This document shows positions 47,751-58,581 of a stretch of DNA of 64,000 nucleotides, one piece after another. The position numbers were made by a program, and so were the translations under genes. The notes beneath the pieces were generated by a model. It saw only the letters and a program-made list of their open reading frames with translations, searched no databases and was not told the origin of the DNA. Each line of letters begins with the position of its first letter. Within the stretch, counting starts at the first letter, position 1. Source of the stretch: Hyphomonadaceae bacterium (GTDB taxonomy: Bacteria > Pseudomonadota > Alphaproteobacteria > Caulobacterales > Aquidulcibacteraceae); contig JAEUMP010000024.1 of assembly GCA_016791445.1 (NCBI GenBank), forward strand, positions 1-64,000. Direction: 5' to 3'.

Positions 47751-48602
47751 ATGAGCGTTCAGAGCGGAACACTTCAGACGGTGCGCGTGGGGCGCATGTC
47801 GCTCTGGACCTATCTCGGCGCCATGTGGCGCTACCGCCACCTCATGTTCCATCTCGCGAGCGCGGACCTGCAGTCGCGGTTCCGGCGCTCCTCGCTCGGC
47901 GTGGTGTGGGCGATGATCCACCCGCTCGCGTTCACGGTGCTCTATTCCATCGTGCTTGCGAACCTGTTCAAGCAGGAGTTCACCGAATTTTCGATCTACG
48001 TGTTCTCGGGGTTTATTCTCTGGGACGCCATCGCATCGTTCGTGAATCTCGGTGCCATGTCGATCATCAGCGGCGCGGGCTATCTCAAGCAGGCGCCCAT
48101 CCCGATGCTCATCTTCCCGCTGCGGACGTGCCTGACCATCTCCGTGGTCTTCCTGCTCGGGCTCGCGGCCTTCTTTCTCTATCGCACGGGCATGATCGTG
48201 TTCTTCGGCGTCGATCAGCAGATCGCGACGATCCTGTGGTTGTGGATCATTCCCATCGCGGGGGCGCTCTTCCTGCTCGGTTCGGCCTGGGCCACCATCG
48301 TGGCGTTCGTGAACCTGAAGTACCGCGACGCCCAGCAGATGCTGATGATCCTCATGCAGGCGCTCTGGTTCGCAAGTCCGGTGTTCTTCGCGCGCGAAAT
48401 CTTCGACAGCCCGAACCTCACCCTCTGGACCGCGATCAACCCGGTCCTCGCATTCTGCGACGTGTTCCGCGATCCCATTCTCCACGGTCAGGCGCCTGAG
48501 TTGCGCGACTGGATCGTCATCGGGATCTGGACGGCCATCTCCTGGGCGATTGCGCTTGTGATGACGGCGATCAACGACCGGAAGTCGATCCACTATGTCT
48601 AG
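47751..48602 (+). CDS. polysaccharide/polyol-phosphate ABC exporter, permease
   Basis: ABC-2 type permease (283 aa) with six membrane segments, of the KpsM/Wzm/TagG kind. Family features: SADLQSRFRRSSLGVVWAMIHPL near the N terminus and a late NPVLAFCDVFRDPILHG segment. ATG 47751 is used; the frame is open a little further upstream. It lies 196 bases after the Pfa-like cluster and overlaps the ATPase gene by eight bases. Such pairs export finished lipid-linked glycans (O-antigen, capsule or teichoic acid-like chains). Confidence 0.9.
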   Translation: MSVQSGTLQTVRVGRMSLWTYLGAMWRYRHLMFHLASADLQSRFRRSSLGVVWAMIHPLAFTVLYSIVLANLFKQEFTEFSIYVFSGFILWDAIASFVNLGAMSIISGAGYLKQAPIPMLIFPLRTCLTISVVFLLGLAAFFLYRTGMIVFFGVDQQIATILWLWIIPIAGALFLLGSAWATIVAFVNLKYRDAQQMLMILMQALWFASPVFFAREIFDSPNLTLWTAINPVLAFCDVFRDPILHGQAPELRDWIVIGIWTAISWAIALVMTAINDRKSIHYV

Positions 48603-49365
48603 CAACGTCGTCAGCACCGGTCCGCGGATCATCATCCGCCGCGCGCAGCTCGATTATCCGCTCGTGCGCGACCGCTCGAGCATCAAGGCGGCGCTCTTCG
48701 GCGCGCTGGGCTTCAAGACCGGCCCGACCATCGACAAGAAGGTCGTTCACGCTGTGAACAGCCTCTCGCTGACGATCAATCGTGGCGAACGGGTCGGTTT
48801 GATCGGCCACAATGGCGCGGGAAAATCGACACTCCTGCGGACCATCGCAGGCGTCTATCCGCTCACCGACGGCTCGATCGAAGTCACCGGCCGGATGCAG
48901 GGGCTCTTCGATCTCGGCACGGGTTTCGAGGCGGAGGCCACTGGGCGCGAGAACATCATGTATCGCGGCCTGTCGATCGGCTTCTCGCCGAAGCAGATCC
49001 GTGAACGTGAAGAAGAGATCATCGCCTTCGCCGATCTCGGGGAGTTCATCGACCTGCCGATGCGCACCTATTCGGCGGGCATGTATGTGCGTCTCGGGTT
49101 CGCGATCTCGACCTATCTCGAGGGTGAGATCCTGCTGATCGACGAAGTCTTCGGCGCAGGCGACGCGAATTTCCAGGAACGCGCGATCCGGCGCATGCAC
49201 GAGTTGATCGAACGCGCCGGCATTCTCGTGCTTGTCACCCATGACCTCGGACTGATGCGATCCCTGTGCACGCGGCTTGTGTGGATGTCGGGCGGCCAGA
49301 TGGTTCTCGACGGCGACCCCAACGAAGTCGCAGAAGTCTATCTGCGCAGCATGCGGGCGGCCTGA
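48595..49365 (+). CDS. polysaccharide ABC exporter, ATP-binding protein
   Basis: ATPase subunit (256 aa) paired with the permease. Walker A GHNGAGKSTLLR, signature YSAGMYVRLGFAIS (the SAGM form usual in Wzt/KpsT), Walker B EILLIDEVFGAGD, and switch His in LVTHDLG. It stops soon after the nucleotide-binding domain, so it lacks the C-terminal glycan-recognition domain of Wzt proteins that proofread chain ends. This points to a chain-cap-independent exporter. Confidence 0.92.
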   Translation: MSSNVVSTGPRIIIRRAQLDYPLVRDRSSIKAALFGALGFKTGPTIDKKVVHAVNSLSLTINRGERVGLIGHNGAGKSTLLRTIAGVYPLTDGSIEVTGRMQGLFDLGTGFEAEATGRENIMYRGLSIGFSPKQIREREEEIIAFADLGEFIDLPMRTYSAGMYVRLGFAISTYLEGEILLIDEVFGAGDANFQERAIRRMHELIERAGILVLVTHDLGLMRSLCTRLVWMSGGQMVLDGDPNEVAEVYLRSMRAA

Positions 49366-49369
49366 GACG

Positions 49370-50908
49370 TCACGACGATGGCCGCGTGTCGCGTTCAAGG
49401 GCGCGGAACTGGCGGACACCGAGCGCCAGCCGTCTGAACGGTGCGTCCAGAAGCGCGGCGGCTTCAGAGATGGAAAGCTGTGGTACGAGGCCAACCGGCC
49501 GATTGAAACGGCGGATGCCGGGCGGCGAGGCGTCGACGCGGACATAGGGCGCCCCCACCGCAGCCGCTTCGAGAAAGGCGCTGCTCTCCGATCCGAGTTC
49601 GACGATCAGGTCGCAGTCTCGCGCAAAGGCGATGAAGGGGCGGTCATCGCGTGTTTCAGACGTAATGTCTACGCCAGGCAGAGCCAGTTTCCAGACAACG
49701 ACGGAATCCTCAAGGCGCCGTAGCCGCAGCAATACCTGCGCATGCGGCGCGGCGGCATGCATCGCATGCAACGCCCGGATCATCGGCGCGAGCGGCGCCT
49801 CGGGGGCGACGAACAGTTTGTTGGTCGTGACGACAAAACCGATCCGCGGCGGCGCGAATATCCGCGCCACATGTCGCGCCAGACGCTGCGCCAGACGCGC
49901 CGCACGATGGGTTGCGGGCGGGCGAATCGCGCGCGGACAATCCACCATATCGGCGTTGTCGAGCGCGCGTGCGCTGCGGGTCCAGACGGAGCGTCGGAGA
50001 TCGGGTTCGTCAAAGCGGTAAGGGGCGGCCATCACGCTCGCGCTGTGCGCATGCAGCCGGACCGGCGCGCCGCACGCACGCGCAGCGCGCACGGCAAGTG
50101 CCGTCTCCACGCGTCGCAGATCCGAGACGATGACTTCTTCGGGTCTGCGCGCCAGCGCGCGTGCGAGCTGAGCAGTCACGTCCGCCGCATACGCTGCGTT
50201 GTCGCCCCGCTCGTCGAACAGTGCCTCGCCGGTTGAGAGCGGCAGGATCGAGACATTGCCGAGCGTGCGCGCGAGCGCGTTAATGGCGTCTGCGTCTCCG
50301 GACGCTTCGGCGTCAACGGCGAGGACGACGTCGCCGCGTCGTGCGGCTTTCCGGAGCTGGTCCCCGAGGTCGCTGACCGCGACCGCGACGAGCAACCTCC
50401 ATGGGCCCGTGCGCGCTGCATGGGCGGCGTCGTCGAATGCGATGTCGTGCGGTACGCCGAGCGGGGCGCGGGGCCGCGTCACCGGCGAATGCGAAAGCCG
50501 TTTCAGTGCGACGCCGCGCGCAGCGCACAGCGCCGCCAACGCGTCTGTTTCCGGCTCCCCCTCGTGCGAGGCGACGATGAACGCCGTTGGCGTCGTGCCG
50601 AGTAGCAGACCGGCGGCATCGGCGACGAACGCCGCCTCATAGGCGTTGTGCCAGATCGCCGGACGGTGCAGCGCCGGTCCGTGGCGGTTCTCGTGGTCGC
50701 GTACGGCCGCCTCGGCCACGTCGCGCAGCCGGGACAGATCGATCCGTTCAAGGCGCTCGAAGTAGCGTGTGTCGACGTTCGGAAGCCCCGCCGCGAGCGC
50801 CGCCGCGCAAGTCTTCTGCGACAGGGGAAATGTCCGCACATCCGGTGCGAGCTGCGTCTTCAACACCGCCGCCTGGTCGGGTCGCCATAGGAGCGCGATG
50901 TCGGTCAC
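49370..50908 (-). CDS. unrecognised protein, possible surface-polysaccharide transferase
   Basis: 512 residues from GTG 50908, preceded by GGGGAG. The frame is open far upstream, but that part is the antisense of dnaE and is not counted. The second half has a pattern seen in GT-B-fold transferases: RIGFVVTTNKLF-type strand, HAQVLLRLRR, then ELGSESSAFLEAAAVGAPYVRV, where a Ser-Ser-Glu-Ala loop precedes a strand. No membrane segment or signal peptide. It converges on the exporter genes with a four-base gap. A role in making the exported glycan is an inference from position and this weak pattern. Confidence 0.65.
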   Translation of the reverse strand: MTDIALLWRPDQAAVLKTQLAPDVRTFPLSQKTCAAALAAGLPNVDTRYFERLERIDLSRLRDVAEAAVRDHENRHGPALHRPAIWHNAYEAAFVADAAGLLLGTTPTAFIVASHEGEPETDALAALCAARGVALKRLSHSPVTRPRAPLGVPHDIAFDDAAHAARTGPWRLLVAVAVSDLGDQLRKAARRGDVVLAVDAEASGDADAINALARTLGNVSILPLSTGEALFDERGDNAAYAADVTAQLARALARRPEEVIVSDLRRVETALAVRAARACGAPVRLHAHSASVMAAPYRFDEPDLRRSVWTRSARALDNADMVDCPRAIRPPATHRAARLAQRLARHVARIFAPPRIGFVVTTNKLFVAPEAPLAPMIRALHAMHAAAPHAQVLLRLRRLEDSVVVWKLALPGVDITSETRDDRPFIAFARDCDLIVELGSESSAFLEAAAVGAPYVRVDASPPGIRRFNRPVGLVPQLSISEAAALLDAPFRRLALGVRQFRALERDTRPSS

Positions 50909-51070
50909 GGCCGCTCCCCTGGTTGCGCGCGTTGACAGTTGCGGTCGATAGCGCACCGCCGCCAGTTCGGACAACGCGCGCGGTTGGAGGCAACCGTTGC
51001 TTGTGGCCGTGAACAAAACATGAATATGGTGTGGTCGCGAATCGTGGCTGAAGTCGTCGCCGGAGGCGTC

Positions 51071-54000
51071 ATGTTTGTCCATCTTCGGGCCCGATCGGCC
51101 TATTCGCTGTTGCAGAGCATGTTGGGCGTCAAAGCCATCGGCGCGTTGGCGGCAAAGCTCGGCCAACCCGCCGTGGCGCTGTGTGACACGAACAATCTGT
51201 TCGGCGCGCTCGAGTTCTCTGAGGTGCTCGTCGAGAAGGGCGTGCAGCCGATCGTGGGGTGCGCGCTCGACGTGCGCGGGGCGGACGGCCTTGCGGGCGT
51301 CGTCGCGCTCCTGGCGCAGGACGAGACCGGATACGCCAATCTGATGCGGCTCTCGACAGCCGCCTATCTCGACATTCCATCCAACGAGACGCCCCATGTG
51401 GCGTTCGAGCGTGTGCTTGCACACAGTCCGGGCCTGATCGCGCTCACCGGCGGCGCCGACGGTCCGGTCGCGGCGCAGATTGCGGCCAACAAGGGACCGC
51501 AGGCGCGCGCCGTGCTGGACCAGCTCGCGCGCGCGTTCGACGGGCGCCTCTATGTCGAGTTGCAGCGACATGGTGATCGCGGCGAGGCGGAGGTGGAGGG
51601 AGCCCTCGTCGAACTCGCCTACGCGGCGGGTCTTCCACTCGTCGCCACCAACGATGTGCGGTTCGAGAAGCGCAAGGATCACGAGGCGCACGATGCGCTC
51701 CTGTGTCTCGCACACTCGAGCTATCTTGGGGAAACGGATCGTCCCCGCATGAGCGCGGAGCACTTCTTCAAGTCCGAAGCGGAGATGCGCGCGCTGTTCG
51801 ACGATCTGCCGGAGGCGATCGAGTCGACCGTCGAGATCGCGCAGCGTTGCGCCGTGCGCGCGCGCACCCGCAAACCCATCCTGCCGAATTTCGACACGAA
51901 GGCGGGCCGCGATGAAAAGGCCGAACTCGCCGTGCAGGCGGAAGAGGGACTGAAGCGCCGCCTTGCTGCGCTGGGGGCCGACAATCTGGCGGCGCCGGAA
52001 GAGGATTACTGGAAGCGGCTCGCGTTCGAGATCGGCGTCATCCAGCAGATGGGGTTCTCCGGCTACTTCCTGATCGTTTCCGACTTCATCAAATGGTCCA
52101 AGACGAACGGCATCCCGGTGGGGCCTGGACGGGGCTCCGGCGCCGGTTCTCTTGTCGCCTGGGCGCTGACGATCACCGATCTTGACCCGCTGCGCTTCGG
52201 CCTGCTGTTCGAGCGCTTTCTCAATCCCGAACGCGTCTCGATGCCGGACTTCGACATCGACTTCTGTCAGGAGCGGCGCGGGGAAGTCATCGAGTATGTG
52301 AAGCGGAAATACGGCGCCGACAGGGTCGCGCAGATCATCACCTTCGGCACGTTGCAGGCGCGCGCGGTGCTGCGCGATGTCGGCCGCGTGATGCAGCTGC
52401 CCTTCGGCCAGGTGGACCGGCTCGCCAAGCTCGTGCCCGCCAATCCGGCGAACCCCGTGACGCTCGCCGAGGCCATCGAGAGTGAAGAGCGCCTGAAGAC
52501 CGCGCGCGTGTCGGAGCCGGAAGTCGGGCAATTGCTCGACACGGCGCTGCAACTGGAAGGCCTCTACCGGAACGCCTCGACGCACGCCGCCGGCGTCGTC
52601 ATCGGGGACCGGCCGCTCGTGGAGTTGGTGCCGCTCTATCTCGATCCGCGTTCGGACATTCCGGCCACACAGTTCAACATGAAATGGGTGGAGCCGGCGG
52701 GGCTGGTGAAGTTCGACTTCCTTGGCCTGAAGACGCTGACCGTCATCGACCGTGCGCTCGGCTTCCTGAAGAAGCGCAACATCGTTCTCGATCTCTCCAA
52801 GATACCGTGGGATGATCCGAAGAGTTATGAACTGCTGCAGTCAGGGGCGACCTTCGGCGTCTTCCAGCTCGAAGGCCAGGGCATGCGCGACACGCTGCGC
52901 AAGGTGAAGCCCACATGCCTTGAGGACATCATCGCGCTCATCTCGCTCTATCGCCCGGGTCCGATGAAGAACATCGACGCCTTTGCGGACGTGAAGCACG
53001 GGCGTATGGAACCGGAATATCCTCACCCGCTGCTGGAGCCGCTGCTCAAGGAGACATACGGCGTCATCGTCTACCAGGAACAGGTGATGCAGATCGCGCA
53101 GGTGCTGAGCGGCTATTCGCTCGGCGAGGCCGATCTTCTGCGCCGCGCCATGGGCAAGAAGCAGCCCGCGGAGATGGCCAAGCAGCGTACGCGCTTCCTC
53201 GAAGGCGCGGCGAAGAACAATGTCGGCGACGCGCTCGCGGGTCGCATCTTCGATCTCGTCGCGGAGTTTGCTGGCTATGGATTCAACAAGTCCCACGCCG
53301 CCGCCTATGCCGTCGTCGCGTATCATACGGCGTATCTCAAGGCGAACTATCCGGTGGAGTTCATCGCGGCGTCGATGAGTCTCGATCTTTCGAACTCGGA
53401 AAAGCTCGCCTCCTTTCAGCAGGACGCGCGCCGGATGGGCGTTGAGGTCGCGCCGCCGGACATCAATCGCTCGAAGGCCGACTTCGATGTGGAGGACGGC
53501 AAGATCCTCTACGCGCTCGGCGCGGTCCGCAATGTCGGGCTCGCGGCGATGCAGAGCGTCATCGAGGAGCGCGAGCGGGGCGGCCGGTACAGGGACCTGT
53601 TCGATTTCGCCGAACGCCTCGATCCGAAGGCGATCAATCGTCGTCAGCTCGAAAATCTCGCCAAGGGCGGCGCGTTCGACTCACTCGAACCGGATCGCGC
53701 GCGGGCGTTTGCTGCATGCGAGACGCTCACCCAGTTCGCACAGCGCGCCGCACATGAACGCGCAAGCGCGCAGTCCAGTCTCTTCGGCGCGGAGGAGCAC
53801 GCGGTGCGACCGGTGCTGCCGAAGGCGGAACCCTGGAGCGCGCAGGATCGTCTCGACAATGAGCGCGACAGCGTCGGCTTCTATCTCTCGGGTCACCCGC
53901 TCGATCTTTTTTTCGCGAATGCGCCGAGCGGGTCGTTGACCACCTTTGCGGAAGTCGTGGAGACCGGTGAGACCGAGCAGCGCAATGTCGCGATGGCCGG

Positions 54001-54469
54001 GGTCATCCGTCGCATCCAGCCGCGTCCCGCTCAATCGGGCGGTCAGTTCGCCTGGCTTGGCCTCTCGGACCCTACCGGCGAATACGAAGCGATGATGATG
54101 CCGGAAGACTTCGCAAGGGAGCGCGAGGCGCTGCAGGTTGGCAGGTCGATGATCTTCCGGGCGCGCATCCGCTGGCGGGACGGGGACCTCAAGCTCGCCT
54201 GTTCGCAGTTCGAGCCCGTAGAGGCCGCCGAGGCGCGCTCCAGCGATGTGCTCCGGGTCGTGCTGAAGGAGGGCGCGCCCCTGGGGGCGCTGGCGGAAAC
54301 GCTGAAATCTCTCGAAGGCGCAGGCGGCGGGGAGATGCGTCCGCTGACGCTTGTCCTGCGGCTCGCGGACGGCAGGGAGGTGGAGATCGAAGCCAAGGGC
54401 CGGTTCCCGGCCGGGGCGGCGGCGCGGGCGGCCATGAAGGCGTCCAAGGGCGTCGAGCGGGTCGGCTGA
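51071..54469 (+). CDS. dnaE: DNA polymerase III subunit alpha
   Basis: Replicative polymerase (1132 aa). In order: PHP domain ([13 protein letters not shown]), polymerase core with [16 protein letters not shown] and catalytic aspartates in [13 protein letters not shown], fingers ([21 protein letters not shown]), helix-hairpin-helix, OB domain and C-terminal tau-binding region. The PHP HxH motif is altered (Arg replaces the second His), so any proofreading or phosphatase activity of PHP is unlikely. ATG 51071 with GGAGG just upstream gives the standard N terminus; ATG 51020 would add 17 residues. Confidence 0.95.
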   Translation: MFVHLRARSAYSLLQSMLGVKAIGALAAKLGQPAVALCDTNNLFGALEFSEVLVEKGVQPIVGCALDVRGADGLAGVVALLAQDETGYANLMRLSTAAYLDIPSNETPHVAFERVLAHSPGLIALTGGADGPVAAQIAANKGPQARAVLDQLARAFDGRLYVELQRHGDRGEAEVEGALVELAYAAGLPLVATNDVRFEKRKDHEAHDALLCLAHSSYLGETDRPRMSAEHFFKSEAEMRALFDDLPEAIESTVEIAQRCAVRARTRKPILPNFDTKAGRDEKAELAVQAEEGLKRRLAALGADNLAAPEEDYWKRLAFEIGVIQQMGFSGYFLIVSDFIKWSKTNGIPVGPGRGSGAGSLVAWALTITDLDPLRFGLLFERFLNPERVSMPDFDIDFCQERRGEVIEYVKRKYGADRVAQIITFGTLQARAVLRDVGRVMQLPFGQVDRLAKLVPANPANPVTLAEAIESEERLKTARVSEPEVGQLLDTALQLEGLYRNASTHAAGVVIGDRPLVELVPLYLDPRSDIPATQFNMKWVEPAGLVKFDFLGLKTLTVIDRALGFLKKRNIVLDLSKIPWDDPKSYELLQSGATFGVFQLEGQGMRDTLRKVKPTCLEDIIALISLYRPGPMKNIDAFADVKHGRMEPEYPHPLLEPLLKETYGVIVYQEQVMQIAQVLSGYSLGEADLLRRAMGKKQPAEMAKQRTRFLEGAAKNNVGDALAGRIFDLVAEFAGYGFNKSHAAAYAVVAYHTAYLKANYPVEFIAASMSLDLSNSEKLASFQQDARRMGVEVAPPDINRSKADFDVEDGKILYALGAVRNVGLAAMQSVIEERERGGRYRDLFDFAERLDPKAINRRQLENLAKGGAFDSLEPDRARAFAACETLTQFAQRAAHERASAQSSLFGAEEHAVRPVLPKAEPWSAQDRLDNERDSVGFYLSGHPLDLFFANAPSGSLTTFAEVVETGETEQRNVAMAGVIRRIQPRPAQSGGQFAWLGLSDPTGEYEAMMMPEDFAREREALQVGRSMIFRARIRWRDGDLKLACSQFEPVEAAEARSSDVLRVVLKEGAPLGALAETLKSLEGAGGGEMRPLTLVLRLADGREVEIEAKGRFPAGAAARAAMKASKGVERVG

Positions 54470-54639
54470 CGCTGGACAGCCGGCGCGCCCGCGCCTATAT
54501 CCGCGCCACTTCACACACGGGGTTGCCTCGTGCGGGTCGGCCTCAGGGCCGCGCCCGCTCTTTGGCGTCCGGTGCCGGGACCCTCGTTTCGGCTCCTCCC
54601 GTGGCGGTTCAACCGGACGAACGGAAAGACATACAGACC

Positions 54640-55419
54640 ATGGCGCAGAGCGATCTCATGCGTCAGCTCATCGAAGCTGGCGCGCACTTCGGACACCAGA
54701 CCCACCGTTGGAACCCCAAGATGTCCCGCTACATCTTCGGCGAGCGGTCCAACATCCACATCATCGACCTCTCCCAGACGCTGCCGCTCCTGGACGCGGC
54801 GCTCGAGAAGGTGCGGTCGACGGCTGCGGCAGGCGGTCGTGTGCTGTTCGTCGGCACCAAGCGTCAGGCCTCGGACCTGATCGCCACGGCGGCCAAACGC
54901 TGTGCGCAGTACTACATGAACCAGCGGTGGCTCGGCGGCACGCTGACCAACTGGCAGACGGTGTCGAAGTCGATCCAGCGCCTGCGCGAAGTGACGGAAC
55001 TGACCTCCCAGGAAGGCCCCACTGGCCTGACGAAGAAGGAGCTCCTCAACCTCACGCGCGAGCGCGAGAAGCTTGATCGTTCACTCGGCGGCATCGCCGG
55101 CATGGGCGGTACGCCGGACCTGATGTTCGTCATCGACACGAACAAGGAGGCCATCGCGATCCAGGAGGCGCGCAAGCTCGGCATCCCGATCGTGGCGATC
55201 GTCGACACGAACTGCGACCCGGACCTGATCGACTTCCCGATCCCCGGCAACGACGACGCCGCCCGCGCAATCCAGATGTACTGCGACATGGTCGCGGATG
55301 CGGTGCTGGATGGTCTGGCTCAGAGCCAGGTCGCATCGGGCGCCGACGTCGGCGCCTCGGCGAACCCGCCGGCGGAACGCGCCCTGCGCGACGCCGAGCC
55401 GGCTACTGCGGAAAGCTGA
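54640..55419 (+). CDS. rpsB: 30S ribosomal protein S2
   Basis: S2 (259 aa), needed for S1 binding to the 30S subunit. Begins [35 protein letters not shown] and [20 protein letters not shown] follow. The 170-base gap after dnaE contains several GC-rich palindromic stretches and could hold its promoter and the autoregulatory leader known for rpsB in other bacteria; I could not define a specific structure. Start ATG 54640. Confidence 0.96.
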   Translation: MAQSDLMRQLIEAGAHFGHQTHRWNPKMSRYIFGERSNIHIIDLSQTLPLLDAALEKVRSTAAAGGRVLFVGTKRQASDLIATAAKRCAQYYMNQRWLGGTLTNWQTVSKSIQRLREVTELTSQEGPTGLTKKELLNLTREREKLDRSLGGIAGMGGTPDLMFVIDTNKEAIAIQEARKLGIPIVAIVDTNCDPDLIDFPIPGNDDAARAIQMYCDMVADAVLDGLAQSQVASGADVGASANPPAERALRDAEPATAES

Positions 55420-55482
55420 TCACGCGCCGCGCAAAATCGTGCGGCGTTTCAATGAAGTAACTGAACACCAGAGGGCATGGAC

Positions 55483-56418
55483 ATGGCCGAAATCACTGCT
55501 GCGCTCGTGAAAGAGCTTCGCGAAAAGACCGGCGTCGGCATGATGGACTGCAAGAAGGCGCTGGCGGAAACCAACGGCGACCTCGAAGCGGCGATCGACT
55601 GGCTGCGCGCGAAGGGCCTCTCGAAGGCCGCCAAGAAGGCTGACCGCGCGGCGGCCGAAGGCCTCGTCGGCGTCGCGACGGCGGGCAATGCCGGCGCGAT
55701 GATCGAGTTCAACTCGGAGACCGACTTCGTGGCCCGCAACGAGGGCTTCCAGAAGACGGCTGCGGGCTTCGCCAAGGCCGCGCTCGCAGCGAAGGGCGAC
55801 CACGACAAGCTGCTCGCCTCTCCGGGCGAGGGCGGCACTGTGAGCGATCAGATCACCCAGCTCATCGCCACCATCGGCGAGAACATGACGCTGCGCCGGT
55901 CGGCCTATCTTGAAGTCTCCGAAGGCGTGGTCGCGCCCTACGTCCATGGCCAGATCGCCGACGGCCTCGGCCGGATCGGCGTGCTCGTGGCGCTGGAGTC
56001 CAAGGGCAAGGCGGATGTGCTCGCCGATGTGGCCCGCAAGGTCGCCATGCATGTGGCGGCGACCGGCCCGCTGGCGCTGACGGACACGGAAGTGCCGGCC
56101 GACGCGGTCACGCGTGAGCGCGCGATCTACGAGGAGCAAGTCAAGGAGGACCCCAAGATGGTCGGCAAGCCCGACAACGTCATCAAGGGCGTCATCGAGG
56201 GCCGGCTGCGCAAGTTCTTCGAGGAAGTCGTTCTGACGAAGCAGAAGTTCGTCATGGCGCCCGACCAGACCGTCGAAGCCTGGGTGAAGGCGGCCGAGAA
56301 GGACGCCGGCGCGCCGATCAAGCTCGCGGCCTTCCGCTACTTCAAGCTCGGCGAGGGCGTGGAGAAGCCGAAGGACGATTTTGCCGCGGAAGTCGCGGGC
56401 ATGACGGGCAAATCGTAA
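55483..56418 (+). CDS. tsf: elongation factor Ts
   Basis: Nucleotide-exchange factor for EF-Tu (311 aa). N-terminal UBA-like domain ([24 protein letters not shown]) and the core [15 protein letters not shown] are clear. ATG 55483 has AGAGGG at seven bases; ATG 55477 is too close to it. The rpsB-tsf order is universal. Confidence 0.96.
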   Translation: MAEITAALVKELREKTGVGMMDCKKALAETNGDLEAAIDWLRAKGLSKAAKKADRAAAEGLVGVATAGNAGAMIEFNSETDFVARNEGFQKTAAGFAKAALAAKGDHDKLLASPGEGGTVSDQITQLIATIGENMTLRRSAYLEVSEGVVAPYVHGQIADGLGRIGVLVALESKGKADVLADVARKVAMHVAATGPLALTDTEVPADAVTRERAIYEEQVKEDPKMVGKPDNVIKGVIEGRLRKFFEEVVLTKQKFVMAPDQTVEAWVKAAEKDAGAPIKLAAFRYFKLGEGVEKPKDDFAAEVAGMTGKS

Positions 56419-56480
56419 GCCGGAAGCCTTTGCAGAGCTGTCATGGAAGGCGGTAACATGCCCGGCGAGATTCAGGACGG

Positions 56481-57245
56481 ATGCCGGGCATGACCGACGA
56501 GAGTGACGCCGCCGCAGAGCGCCCGACGCCGGAAGGGCCCTATCGACGGGTCTTGCTGAAAGTTTCGGGCGAAGCCCTCATGGGCGACGGCCAGTTCGGC
56601 ATCGACGTCGATGTCTGCGACCGCATCGCCGGTGAAATCGGCGACGCGATAGACCAGGGCGTTGAGGTCTGCCTCGTCATCGGCGGCGGCAACATCTTCC
56701 GCGGGCTCACGGGCGCCGCGAAGGGGATGGAGCGCGCGCAGGCCGACTATATGGGCATGCTGGCGACGGTGATGAACTCGCTCGCCATGCAGAACGCGCT
56801 CGAGCGTCAGGGTTACGACACGCGGGTCGTGTCCGCGATCCCCATGGTCACCATCTGCGAGCCCTATATCCGCCGTCGCGCCATGCGGCACGTGGAGAAG
56901 GGGCGCGTGGTGATTTTCGCCGCCGGCACCGGCAGCCCGTTCTTCACGACCGACACCGCCGCCGCCCTGCGCTGCGTCGAGATGGGCTGCGACGCGCTTT
57001 TCAAGGGCACCAGCGTCGACGGCGTCTATTCGGCGGATCCGAAGAAGGACAAGACCGCCAAGCGGTTCGACGATCTCAGCTATCAGCACGTGCTCGAAAA
57101 GAACCTGAAAGTGATGGACGCCGCGGCCGTCAGTCTCATGCGGGAGAATGACATCCCGATCGTCGTCTTCTCGATCCGCGAGAAGGGCGGCTTCGGCGAA
57201 GTGCTTGCGGGCCGGGGCGTCTGCACGACCATCCGCGAAGTCTGA
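56481..57245 (+). CDS. pyrH: uridylate kinase
   Basis: Amino-acid-kinase-fold enzyme (about 254 aa) phosphorylating UMP to UDP. Motifs: [38 protein letters not shown] and [18 protein letters not shown]. The start may be ATG 56481 or ATG 56490; both lie in an acidic non-core N terminus. Confidence 0.95.
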   Translation: MPGMTDESDAAAERPTPEGPYRRVLLKVSGEALMGDGQFGIDVDVCDRIAGEIGDAIDQGVEVCLVIGGGNIFRGLTGAAKGMERAQADYMGMLATVMNSLAMQNALERQGYDTRVVSAIPMVTICEPYIRRRAMRHVEKGRVVIFAAGTGSPFFTTDTAAALRCVEMGCDALFKGTSVDGVYSADPKKDKTAKRFDDLSYQHVLEKNLKVMDAAAVSLMRENDIPIVVFSIREKGGFGEVLAGRGVCTTIREV

Positions 57246-57269
57246 GACCGTCAGGACAGGAACGACCCG

Positions 57270-57833
57270 ATGCCGAACGCGCCCTTCAATCTCGACGACA
57301 TCAAGAAGCGCATGGACGGCGCGCTCGCCGCGCTGAAAACGGAATACACCGGTTTGCGCACCGGCCGCGCCAACATCCACCTGCTTGATCCGATCATGGT
57401 GGATGCTTACGGCGCCTCGACGCCGCTGAACCAGGTCGGCGCGGTCTCTGCGCCTGAGCCGCGCATGCTCGCGGTCAATGTCTGGGACAAGGGCGTCGTC
57501 ACCGCCGTGGAAAAGGCGATCCGCAATGCGGGCCTCGGCGTGAACCCGATCGTCGACGGCCAGACCATTCGCGTGCCGATCCCGCCGCTGAACGAGGAGC
57601 GGCGGCGCGAACTCGCCAAGCTCGCGGGCAAATATGCCGAAGCCGCGCGCGTCGCGATCCGCAATGTGCGCCGCGACGGGATGGAGCACCTGAAAAAGCT
57701 GGAGAAGGATGGCGACATCAGTCAGGACCAGCACAAGAAATTCTCCGAACAGGTTCAGCAGGCGACGGACCAGTTCGTGAAGAGCGTCGATCAGGCGATG
57801 GCCACCAAGGAAGAGGAGATCATGCAGGTGTGA
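57270..57833 (+). CDS. frr: ribosome recycling factor
   Basis: Splits post-termination ribosomes with EF-G (187 aa). Family segments: [40 protein letters not shown] and [22 protein letters not shown] lies eight bases before ATG 57270. pyrH-frr-uppS order conserved. Confidence 0.96.
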   Translation: MPNAPFNLDDIKKRMDGALAALKTEYTGLRTGRANIHLLDPIMVDAYGASTPLNQVGAVSAPEPRMLAVNVWDKGVVTAVEKAIRNAGLGVNPIVDGQTIRVPIPPLNEERRRELAKLAGKYAEAARVAIRNVRRDGMEHLKKLEKDGDISQDQHKKFSEQVQQATDQFVKSVDQAMATKEEEIMQV

Positions 57834-57849
57834 TCCTGCATGGGCGCTG

Positions 57850-58581
57850 ATGGTGGATACCCCTGAAATCGGCGCCGCGCCGCGACACGTGGCGATCATC
57901 ATGGACGGCAACGGCCGTTGGGCGAAGGCGCGCGGCGCGCCGCGCACGCAAGGCCACAGTGCAGGCGTCGAAGCGTTGCGCCGCACCGTCGAAGCCGCCG
58001 GCGACATGAAGCTCCCCTACCTCACCGTGTTCGGGTTCTCGACGGAGAACTGGACGCGGCCGAAGGAAGAGGTCGCGGCGCTTCTCGAACTGCTGCGCAT
58101 CTATGTGGGCCGTGACCTCGATCGTCTCGTGCGGGACGGCGTGCGCGTACGCATCATCGGTGAACGTGAGAGCCTCGCGCCGGATATCCGCGCGATAATC
58201 GAGCGCGCCGAGGAACGAACAGCCGGCAACAGCGATCTCCATCTCACCATCGCGTTCAACTACGGCGCACAGGACGAGATCGTTCGCGCGGCGCGCATCG
58301 TCGCCGAGGATGTCGCGGCAGGCCGCCTGGCGCCTGCCGATGTCACCGCATCATCTTTCGCGGAGCGACTTGATACGTCGGGCCTGCCGCCGCTTGATCT
58401 CCTGATCCGCACCAGCGGCGAGCGACGTCTCTCCAATTTCATGCTCTGGCAGGCCGCCTATGCGGAACTCGTGTTCTTCGATGATCTGTGGCCCGATTTC
58501 GGCGGCGCGCAGCTCGAGAGGGCGATCGACGAGTTTCGCCGTCGCGACCGACGGTACGGCGGCGCCGGGCGTGTCGAGTAG
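57850..58581 (+). CDS. uppS: undecaprenyl diphosphate synthase (isoprenyl transferase)
   Basis: cis-Prenyltransferase (243 aa) making the C55 lipid carrier for peptidoglycan and surface glycans. Motifs: HVAIIMDGNGRWAKARG with the catalytic Asp, TVFGFSTENWTRP, and DLLIRTSGERRLSNFMLWQ. Its product also carries glycans of the kind exported by the 47751-49365 transporter type in many bacteria. It overlaps cdsA by 11 bases. Confidence 0.95.
   Translation: MVDTPEIGAAPRHVAIIMDGNGRWAKARGAPRTQGHSAGVEALRRTVEAAGDMKLPYLTVFGFSTENWTRPKEEVAALLELLRIYVGRDLDRLVRDGVRVRIIGERESLAPDIRAIIERAEERTAGNSDLHLTIAFNYGAQDEIVRAARIVAEDVAAGRLAPADVTASSFAERLDTSGLPPLDLLIRTSGERRLSNFMLWQAAYAELVFFDDLWPDFGGAQLERAIDEFRRRDRRYGGAGRVE

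Noticed and set aside
50909..52585. Upstream extension of the minus-strand 49370-50908 gene
   Set aside because: Antisense of the start of dnaE; the extension has Arg/Ala-rich composition and no ribosome site, while GTG 50908 has a good one.
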